From contig JALONY010000168.1 in NCBI GenBank assembly GCA_025454715.1, positions 1 to 6,500 on the forward strand: 6,500 bases of DNA, in the 5' to 3' direction. Positions within the stretch are counted from its first letter, which is position 1; each line of letters opens with the position of its first letter. The position numbers were made by a program, and so were the translations under genes. This DNA comes from Anaerolineae bacterium. GTDB lineage: Bacteria; Chloroflexota; Anaerolineae; Aggregatilineales; Phototrophicaceae. Shown here in pieces: positions 1 through 5,372 of this stretch. Under the pieces are notes generated by a model. It was not told the DNA's origin. It saw only the letters and a list, made by a program, of their open reading frames with translations, and did no database searches.

Positions 1-5
1 ACGTG

Positions 6-36
6 TTGTTTCGAAAAGTCGGTTTTCGGTTATAAT
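6..36 (+). promoter_or_regulatory. Probable sigma-70-type promoter of the SpoIID-domain gene
   Basis: A perfect -10 hexamer TATAAT lies at 31-36. The best -35 candidate is TTGTTT at 6-11, with a long 19-base spacer and only the TTG half matching consensus. Transcription would begin near 43, giving a leader of about 30 bases before the ATG at 75. The stretch is AT-rich against a GC-rich background, which supports a regulatory role. A perfect 6-base inverted repeat (12-28) fills the spacer. The -10 is convincing; the -35 is weak. Confidence 0.6.
12..28. promoter_or_regulatory. Inverted repeat inside the promoter, possible operator
   Basis: CGAAAA and TTTTCG form a perfect 6-base inverted repeat separated by GTCGG. 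It sits between the candidate -35 and the TATAAT -10, where a bound repressor would block polymerase. It could also be the short stem of a terminator from an upstream gene outside the window, but no clear T-run follows it. The regulator is unknown and the repeat is short, so chance is possible. Confidence 0.3.
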
Positions 37-74
37 CTCTTTATATGCTGCCTTTATCCCCTGAGGCTTGACCG

Positions 75-1926
75 ATGACCGACCTGCGCCGCCCCGTATC
101 CGTGCTGTTATTGGCCGTGTTGGCACTGCTCAGCGTGCCCGCCAGCGCCCAAACCGCCCCTTTCCCCCTGCCCGAGCCGCAAGAGGCGTGGCCGTACTAC
201 TCGCGCACCAGTGAAGACCTCGCGGCGCTGGCCGCGCTGGAAGCGCCGCTCCACGAGATGTTGCGTAACGGCACCCTGCGCCTGCCCTCACACGTCCAAA
301 TGCCGCAATCCATCCGCGTCGGCATCGTCGATAGCGCCTATGATGCCGTTGGTGGCCGTGCAGACGGTCGATTTCAAGCAATACATCAAGAATGTGCTGC
401 CCAACGAATGGCCGTCCTCGTGGCACCCCGAGTCGCTGAAGGCGGGCGCGGTGGCCGCCAAGATGTTCGCGTGGTGGCGCTACAACATCCTCGAACAGTT
501 CCCGCAATACCGCCCCCAAGGGGTGCACGTCGTCAACAACGTGTGCGATCAGGTCTATATCGCGGGGCGGTCGGCACCCAGCACCGATGCCGCCGTCGAT
601 GCGACGTGGCCGTACCGCATGACCGACAACGAGCGCGTGGTCGAGATTCACTATTTGGCGTGGGATTGGCAGTGCGCCAACGCCTTCACGGCCAACGGTG
701 GCGGCTGGCGGCGCTGCATGGGTCAAAACGAGAGCAACCAACTGGCCAACAGCGGGTGGGATTTTCAGGGCATTTTGCAACGCTATTACGCGCCGGTGCA
801 AATCGGCCTGACCAAAGACATGCCGGTCAACGTCAACGTGCTCAAAAACGGGACGTTCGACGCCGACTTGCTGCACTGGTTCGCGGTGGGTGGTGTGGGC
901 GGGGTGCGCTGGGAGGCCGGTGCGCTGCGCTTCTTCCGTGCGGTGGGCAGTAGCTCGCCCGCGCAGGTCTACCAAGACGCCGACGTGTTGGTCAACGCGG
1001 CCTCGCCATTATCACTCCGGCTGGGCATCGGCAACCCGACCACTAGCCCTAAAATGGTGCGGGTTCGGCTGATGACGCCGTCCGGCGCGGTGGCGGTGCG
1101 GTGCGATTTTACGGTGTCTGCCGGTGCGCCGCCCCTGACGTTTACCGTCTCGGGCGCGACGCCCAGCGCGTGGACGGGGGTGCGCGTGCAGGTCAGCAGC
1201 ATGACCGCCGACGGCCTCGATGGGGTGCTGCTCGACAACGCCAGCCTGAGCTTGAACCCCGCCGCCAACCTGACTGACCCATGCCAGCCTCCCCGCCCCG
1301 GGCGTCCAAGGGTCAGCGCGCCCGCCAGCGCCGCGATTTTGCCGCTCGCGCCGGTCACGGTCAGCATCGTCGCCGGTGCCAGCAACCATATCGCCGGTTA
1401 CGCCCCGGCGTGGCACGTCCAAATCGACGATCAAAACACGTTCGCCTCGCCGTTTTATGACAATGCCACGGCGTTGCTGGGCACCCCCAGCCTGACGCTC
1501 AACGTGCCCAACGGGACGTGGTACGTGCGCACTCGCCAATACGACGGGGTGCGGATGTTCAGCAATTGGTCGAGGGTCGTCAGCTTTACGGTTCAGGGCA
1601 GGCCGCCCGCGCCAACCTTGATTGCGCCGGTCGGTGATGTGCCCGCGCAAGGGCAATCGTTCATCTGGAGCGTCACGGACGCCAACGCCGATTACGTCTT
1701 GATCGTGCGGGACGCGGCGGGGGTCGAGTTGTACCGCGCACGCCGGAATGTGGCGGGGTGGGGGTGTGTGGCGGGCATCTGCTCGGCCAGCTTCGCCAGC
1801 ATCAGGTTTGCCGCCCTACCGGATGTGTCGTATCGGTGGCAAGTGATGGCGCGCAACAGCGTCGGTCAGTCGCGCTCCCCTTGGAGTGACTTCCGGCTGG
1901 TCAACGTCACGCTACGCCAGCCTTAG
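75..1926 (+). CDS. Secreted SpoIID/LytB-domain protein with Fn3-like tail (frameshifted)
   Basis: Predicted exported cell-wall protein. SpoIID/LytB domains in well-studied members cleave or help cleave peptidoglycan glycan strands. The start ATG at 75 follows TGAGG (62-66) at 8 bases and opens a signal peptide of about 25 residues (hydrophobic VLLLAVLALL, cleavage near ASA-QT). The reading frame changes near 351: frame 3 carries residues 1-92, and frame 1 continues from 352 to the TAG at 1924-1926. Dropping one G at 351/352 joins ...IVDSAYDAV to VAVQTVDFKQYI..., giving about 616 residues. Residues about 78-243 are SpoIID-like: VLPNEWPSSWHPESLKAGAVAAK matches the conserved E-(x)n-ALKAQAVAARTYA block in two pieces, with Glu111 at the position of the catalytic glutamate, and MGQNES...GWDFQGILQRYY is the C-terminal signature. 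Residues about 256-392 look like a jelly-roll carbohydrate-binding module (LKNGTFD...W). Residues about 408-506 and 511-612 look like fibronectin-III modules. The alternative in-frame start at 211 gives an Arg/Cys/Ser-rich N-terminus without a signal peptide and is probably an artefact. Confidence 0.8.
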
Positions 1927-1944
1927 GGCGCACCGCGTCCCCAT

Positions 1945-1974
1945 CCCCCTCAGCCTACACACGGGCTGAGGGGG
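1945..1974. terminator. GC-rich hairpin between convergent genes, probable bidirectional terminator
   Basis: An 11-base perfect stem, CCCCCTCAGCC (1945-1955) with GGCTGAGGGGG (1964-1974), encloses an 8-base loop. It starts 18 bases after the stop of the SpoIID-domain gene and ends about 20 bases from the stop of hpf, so it lies exactly where both transcripts should end. Neither side has a T-run, so it is not a classic intrinsic terminator. It may act as a U-tract-less terminator or as a 3' end stabiliser that blocks exonucleases. Confidence 0.65.
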
Positions 1975-1994
1975 GCGGGGCGGCAGGTTAAGGC

Positions 1995-2591
1995 TTAGGC
2001 GTCATACGGCGCGAGGATGCCATACGCCCCGTCGCGGCGGCGGTACAGCACATTGACCTTGCCGGTCAGCATATCGCGGAACAAGAAGAACGTGTGCCCC
2101 AACAATTCCATCTGCTCGATGGCCTCGCGCTCGTTCATCGCGCTGATGGGCACCTGCTTGCGCTTGACGACCTCGGCGGACTCTTCGTACTCCTCGAACT
2201 CGGGAATCGGCAAGTCCTCGGCGGCGGCCAGCTCCTCGGCGGTGAGCTGGAAGGTATCGCGCAGGGTACTGCGGCGGTTGGCCTCGCGCTTGCCCTTGAA
2301 GCGGGTGATGCGCTTGTACATCTTATCGACCGCAGCAGAGATGGCGTCCTCCAGCGTTTCTTTGGTGAAGCCGCTCAACCGCTCTTCCGTCCGCAGCAAC
2401 GCGCCGCGGGCGTGAATCACCGTGACCTGCGCGATGACGGTGTCTTCGCCACGGGTCGGCTTGCGGTTCAAATCGAGGCGCACTTCGCGGATATTGGGCA
2501 GATACCGCTGAAGCGCCTCCAGCTTCTTGGTCGCGTATTCCTCCGTGAACTCCTGCATCTTGAAGTTCTGGGGCTGAATCGAGACTTTCAT
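1995..2591 (-). CDS. hpf: Ribosome hibernation promoting factor, long form
   Basis: A cytoplasmic factor that binds the decoding region of the 30S subunit and pairs 70S ribosomes into inactive 100S dimers in stationary phase. The 198-residue length fits long HPF (about 180-200), not short HPF or YfiA (about 95-115). Residues 1-100 form the S30AE ribosome-binding domain (MKVSIQPQNF, basic KMYKRITRFKGKREANRR segment). Residues about 101-140 are an acidic linker. Residues about 141-198 are the C-terminal dimerisation domain, with the typical KRKQVPISAMNEREAIEQM, LLGHTFFLFRD and NVLYRRRDGAYGIL. An ATG two codons upstream (2597) is also in frame, but the AGAGGAG sequence ends one base from it and seven bases from the ATG at 2591, so 2591 is preferred; family members also tend to begin MKVSI-like. 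It is the last gene of the probable tadB-tadC-comF-hpf unit, 43 bases after comF. Confidence 0.96.
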   Translation of the reverse strand: MKVSIQPQNFKMQEFTEEYATKKLEALQRYLPNIREVRLDLNRKPTRGEDTVIAQVTVIHARGALLRTEERLSGFTKETLEDAISAAVDKMYKRITRFKGKREANRRSTLRDTFQLTAEELAAAEDLPIPEFEEYEESAEVVKRKQVPISAMNEREAIEQMELLGHTFFLFRDMLTGKVNVLYRRRDGAYGILAPYDA

Positions 2592-2598
2592 GGCCATA

Positions 2599-2605
2599 CT
2601 CCTCT
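2599..2605 (-). promoter_or_regulatory. Ribosome binding site that sets the hpf start
   Basis: On the minus strand AGAGGAG precedes two in-frame ATGs. Its end is 1 base from the ATG at 2597, too close for initiation, and 7 bases from the ATG at 2591, an ideal distance. This argues for a 198-residue rather than a 200-residue protein. Confidence 0.75.
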
Positions 2606-2634
2606 GGGTAAAACGCGAAAAAACTGTGAATTTC

Positions 2635-3249
2635 TCACGGGTGTGCCGCCTCGGTGATGACCGCGCCGTCGCACGTGGTCACTCCGGCGCGTTGTAATAC
2701 CGCGGCACATTCCAACAGCGTCGCGCCGGTCGTCAACACATCGTCCACCAAGACGACCGAGCCGACGACCGGCACGGGGCGCACGACGAAAGCCCCCGAC
2801 AGGTTAGCGCGGCGGGCGAGCGCGCCCAGACCGACCTGCGGGGGGGTATGGCGCACGCGCTCCAGCAGGTTGAGCATCGGGATGCCCAACTGCCGAGCGG
2901 CGGACGCGGCCAGCAACGCGGCTTGGTTGAAGCCGCGCTGACGCTGGCGCTGCGGGTGCAGCGGGACAGGGACGAGCGCCTCGGGTCGCCAGCCAGCGGC
3001 GCGCACGGCGCCCGCCAAGCGGATGGCCAAAGCCTCGGTCAGGGGGGTGATGTCATGATATTTGAGGGCGTGGACGGCCTCGCGCAGCGGGTCGGCATGG
3101 GCGCCGGTGCTCACGACCGAGCGGCCACCGACCTGCCGAATCGACACCGCGAGGGGGTGAGCGTCGAGCGCTGCCGCACATCCCGCACACCACCCCCCCT
3201 GCCGTTGACCACAGCGGACACAGGTGGGGCGGAATAGGCTGGCGAACAT
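2635..3249 (-). CDS. comF: ComF-family phosphoribosyltransferase-like protein
   Basis: Cytoplasmic ComF/GntX-family protein. Members are required for, or associated with, natural transformation in several bacteria, though the exact reaction is unsettled. The 204 residues show an N-terminal zinc-ribbon pair of CxxC motifs (C10-C13 and C21-C24), the ALKYHD segment (61-66), the family motif VPVPLHPQRQRQRGFNQA (93-110), and the type I phosphoribosyltransferase PRPP loop VVLVDDVLTTGATL (165-178) with the two acidic residues D169-D170. Length is slightly short for the family (about 210-240) but all landmarks are present. The ATG at 3249 is preceded by GAGGGGG at an 11-base distance, a weak to moderate ribosome site. 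It lies 56 bases after tadC and 43 before hpf. The comF-hpf order is also known from Gram-positive genomes, where secA often follows; here hpf instead meets a convergent gene. Confidence 0.93.
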   Translation of the reverse strand: MFASLFRPTCVRCGQRQGGWCAGCAAALDAHPLAVSIRQVGGRSVVSTGAHADPLREAVHALKYHDITPLTEALAIRLAGAVRAAGWRPEALVPVPLHPQRQRQRGFNQAALLAASAARQLGIPMLNLLERVRHTPPQVGLGALARRANLSGAFVVRPVPVVGSVVLVDDVLTTGATLLECAAVLQRAGVTTCDGAVITEAAHP

Positions 3250-3305
3250 CGTGTGACGAACCCCCTCGCGGTGCGATGGATGGGTAGGTTATGCGCGGCG
3301 GACGA

Positions 3306-4253
3306 TCAACCGAACCCGCCGAAGGTGTTCTTGACGCTGATGGCGGCGGGCCCGAGCAAGACGATCCAGATGGACGGGAAGATGAGGAAGACCAGCGGCA
3401 CCATGATTTTGACCGGCGCTTGCTGGGCTTTCTCTTGGGCGCGCTGGCGGCGCTTGATGCGCATTTGGTCGGCTTGCACGCGCAAGATGTTGCCCATGCT
3501 CACGCCGAGCTGGTCGGCTTGGATGATGGCGGCGGTGAAGGCGTTGAAGTCGGGCACGTCCACGCGCTCTGCGAGGTCGCGCAGGGCTTCACGGCGCAGC
3601 TTGCCCAATTGGACTTCCTTCAGCACGCGCCCGAAGGCCAGCGCGAGGTCGTTATCCCACTTCTCGTAGACCTTGCCCATGGCTTGGTCGAAGCCGAGGC
3701 CGGCCTCGACGCAGATGACCAGCAGGTCGAGCGCGTCGGGCAGGGCGCGCAAGAACGCCTCTTGGCGCTTGCGGATGCGCCCCTTGAGCGCGCTGACGGG
3801 CTGCATGTAGCCCAAGAAGGTCAGGCCAGCGGTGTAGAGCAGGGCGTTGGTCGGGGTCGGGTTGGTGACGCCGACCACGAAAAAGGCCACGATGCCGACG
3901 GTCATGGCGAACAGCATATAGAACAAGCGCGACAGCACGAACGCGCCGGGCTCTTGGGTGCTGTTGGCGCGCTCCAGCAATTTGCGCGCCTCGTCGAGCT
4001 GGCTTTGGGGCGTAAAGCGCGCCGCGACGTTGGACAAGAACTTGATGATTGGGCGCAGGATGCGGTCTTTGAACGACAGCGACAACTCGATTTTCTCGAG
4101 CGATTCGGGCAGGTCGTTCAAGCCATACGAGTCGAGGCGCTTTTGCAGCGGGTCGGCGGTACCGTCGGTCTCGCGGGTGGCGTTGTAGGCCAAGAACCCG
4201 CCGATGACCAGCACGGCCAAGCCGACGATGAACAAGATGAGTGTCGTATCCAT
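3306..4253 (-). CDS. tadC: Tad/Flp pilus inner-membrane platform protein TadC (T2SS F domain)
   Basis: Integral membrane protein of the Tad (tight adherence) type IV pilus machine, expected to form the platform with TadB on which the TadA/CpaF ATPase acts. The 315 residues fit TadC. Predicted membrane spans are at about 4-23, 107-128, 134-151 and 281-302. The cytoplasmic T2SS-F domain lies at about 168-280, with ALPDALDLLVICVEAGLGFDQAM as its start and AAIIQADQLGVSMGNILRVQADQMR as the conserved core, followed by a basic stretch (RIKRRQRAQEK) and the final hydrophobic helix. The ATG at 4253 has GAGGAAG seven bases upstream. It follows tadB by 29 bases, so co-expression is very likely. The reading frame is intact. 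The LDLLVICVEAGL block favours TadC over TadB. Confidence 0.95.
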   Translation of the reverse strand: MDTTLILFIVGLAVLVIGGFLAYNATRETDGTADPLQKRLDSYGLNDLPESLEKIELSLSFKDRILRPIIKFLSNVAARFTPQSQLDEARKLLERANSTQEPGAFVLSRLFYMLFAMTVGIVAFFVVGVTNPTPTNALLYTAGLTFLGYMQPVSALKGRIRKRQEAFLRALPDALDLLVICVEAGLGFDQAMGKVYEKWDNDLALAFGRVLKEVQLGKLRREALRDLAERVDVPDFNAFTAAIIQADQLGVSMGNILRVQADQMRIKRRQRAQEKAQQAPVKIMVPLVFLIFPSIWIVLLGPAAISVKNTFGGFG

Positions 4254-4282
4254 GGGTCTACTTCCTCAACCCCGCTGGGGCG

Positions 4283-5177
4283 TTAAATGTCGATATCGAC
4301 GATTTTGTTGATGACGGCGTAGCCCGCGCCAATCATGACGAGGCCGACGCCAATCATCGGCCAGCCACAGGTGCGGTCTTCAAACATCTGGTCGATGTAC
4401 TTGGGGTTGGAGCTGCGCAAGAACAAGCCCAGCGCAATCGGCAGACCGCTGATGAGCTTGCCGGTCAGGCGGCCTTGCGAGGTGAGCACCATGATTTCGC
4501 CCTTGAGCTTGATACGCTCGCGGATGGTGGTGGCCAGCACGCTCAAGATTTCGGCCAAGCCACCGCCGACCTCGCGCTGGATGTTGACCGCCGTCACCAC
4601 GAAGTCGAAGTCTTTCGACTCGACGCGCTCCAGCATGTGCCCCAGCGCGTCGGGCATCGAGATGCCCAGCGACAACTCTTGCACCACGCGGCGGAACTCG
4701 GTTTTGGTCGGCTCGGCGGCGTCACGGCTGATGGCTTCCATCGCTTGCGCCACGCTATAGCCGGAGCGCATGGCGTTGACCCACAAGCCCAACGTGTCGG
4801 GCAATTGCTGTTCAAACTTCTTGAGGCGCGACGAGATGCGTTGACCGACCAAGATGCGCGGGATGAAGAAACCAATCAACGCCGCGATGCTGGAGGTGAT
4901 GATGTCGCCACGGAAGAGCACCAAGAAGCTGACCGTGAACAAGGCCGCCGAGGCCGCGAAGTGCGCCAGCAAAAACTCGCCCACCGTGAGCTTGAGGTCG
5001 GCACGCGCCAACTGGATGCGCCACTTCTTGCCGAAGCCGCCCTCGGACAGGCGCTTGTCGAGCTGGCGAGCGCGTATCGACGATGGCTTGTTGGCGGCGC
5101 GATGTGACGATGCCGACAATCAGCACCACGAAGGCCAATGCCAGCGAGCCAATGAGGATTATGAGTCCGGGTTCCAT
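4283..5177 (-). CDS. tadB: Tad/Flp pilus inner-membrane platform protein TadB (frameshifted near N-terminus)
   Basis: Partner of TadC in the Tad pilus platform. The intact-frame portion holds the cytoplasmic T2SS-F domain: QQLPDTLGLWVNAMRSGYSVAQAMEAI at its start, NIQREVGGGLAEILSVLATTIRER as the conserved core, then a C-terminal pair of hydrophobic segments. The N-terminal membrane helix (MEPGLIILIGSLALAFVVLI) lies in a different frame. It starts at the ATG at 5177, with AGGGAG eleven bases upstream. Reading 36 codons to 5070, skipping one base (about 5069) and continuing at 5068 joins ...QQAIVDTR to RQLDKRLSEGG..., giving about 297 residues, normal for TadB. Predicted spans are about 5-24, 67-86, 93-109, 240-253 and 272-290. 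The downstream frame alone could start only at a TTG (5119), with a polar, helix-less N-terminus, which is implausible. One surplus base is therefore inferred; as written the gene would give a truncated product. Confidence 0.88.
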
Positions 5178-5188
5178 CGTAACAAACA

Positions 5189-5194
5189 CTCCCT
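5189..5194 (-). promoter_or_regulatory. Ribosome binding site supporting the tadB start at 5177
   Basis: AGGGAG on the minus strand ends eleven bases before the ATG at 5177. A GTG at 5189 in the same frame overlaps this motif and so cannot use it. The site supports translation beginning in the frame that encodes the N-terminal membrane helix, not at the downstream TTG at 5119. Confidence 0.55.
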
Positions 5195-5211
5195 ACCCTA
5201 TCTGTTGCCTT

Positions 5212-5241
5212 ATTGTAACGTGTTTTGGGGAGTCAACACAA
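5212..5241 (-). promoter_or_regulatory. Probable promoter of the tadB-tadC-comF-hpf unit
   Basis: On the minus strand a TACAAT -10 (5212-5217) lies 35-40 bases upstream of the tadB ATG. The best-spaced -35 is TTGTGT (5236-5241, 18-base spacer, TTG half only). A better-looking TTGACT (5231-5236) is just 13 bases away, too close for a standard sigma-70 site. A short inverted repeat GTGTT/AACAC (5220-5224 and 5235-5239) overlaps the spacer. The region is markedly AT-richer than the genes around it. Confidence 0.5.
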
Positions 5242-5323
5242 CAAAAAACTTGTGCAGATTCCTGTATGTGCCCTAGCCCAATCGTCCGGCTGGGGGGTGG
5301 CGTGGGGCAAGCGGCGGGCTTTG

Positions 5324-5332
5324 TGTTATGCT
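5324..5332 (+). promoter_or_regulatory. Possible extended -10 promoter of the amidohydrolase gene
   Basis: TGTTATGCT reads as an extended -10 element (TG, one base, TATGCT). Extended -10 promoters tolerate a poor -35, and none is visible here in the G-rich sequence upstream. Initiation near 5339 would leave a leader of about 33 bases before the ATG at 5373. Moderate to weak support, from position and motif only. Confidence 0.4.
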
Positions 5333-5361
5333 TTAGCCTCATCGTTCATTTCGGCGCGGGC

Positions 5362-5365
5362 AGGG
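5362..5365 (+). promoter_or_regulatory. Ribosome binding site favouring the amidohydrolase start at 5373
   Basis: AGGG lies seven bases before the ATG at 5373. The next in-frame ATG (5430) has only a poor purine stretch (AGAAAGCGAG) about 12 bases upstream. Spacing therefore favours the longer protein, though only four bases of complementarity are present. Confidence 0.4.
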
Positions 5366-5372
5366 CAAGCGG

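Noticed and set aside
1..7. ACGTGTT at the window start, repeated at 5218-5224 near the tadB promoter
   Set aside because: A 7-base match between two intergenic sites is expected by chance in 6.5 kb, and the flanking sequence does not align well.
130..975. Minus-strand open frame (281 codons) under the SpoIID-domain gene
   Set aside because: The His/Arg/Val-rich product without motifs overlaps a gene with a signal peptide and a recognisable domain on the other strand.
2618..2638. Mini hairpin followed by six T on the minus strand between comF and hpf, a possible attenuator
   Set aside because: The stem is only 4-5 bases (GTGA/TCAC) and overlaps the comF stop; too weak to call a terminator inside a likely operon.
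3250..3305. The 56-base gap between tadC and comF as a separate promoter or terminator for comF
   Set aside because: No -10-like hexamer, no stable hairpin and no T-run were seen; the gap looks like a plain intra-operon spacer.
3291..4286. Long plus-strand open frame (331 codons) opposite tadC
   Set aside because: It mirrors tadC codon by codon; its protein is rich in Gly, Asp, Glu, Gln, His and Arg with no domain, as expected for an antisense shadow in GC-rich DNA.
4241..5107. Long plus-strand open frame (288 codons) opposite tadB
   Set aside because: Antisense shadow of a clearly recognisable TadB; low-complexity composition and no family motif.
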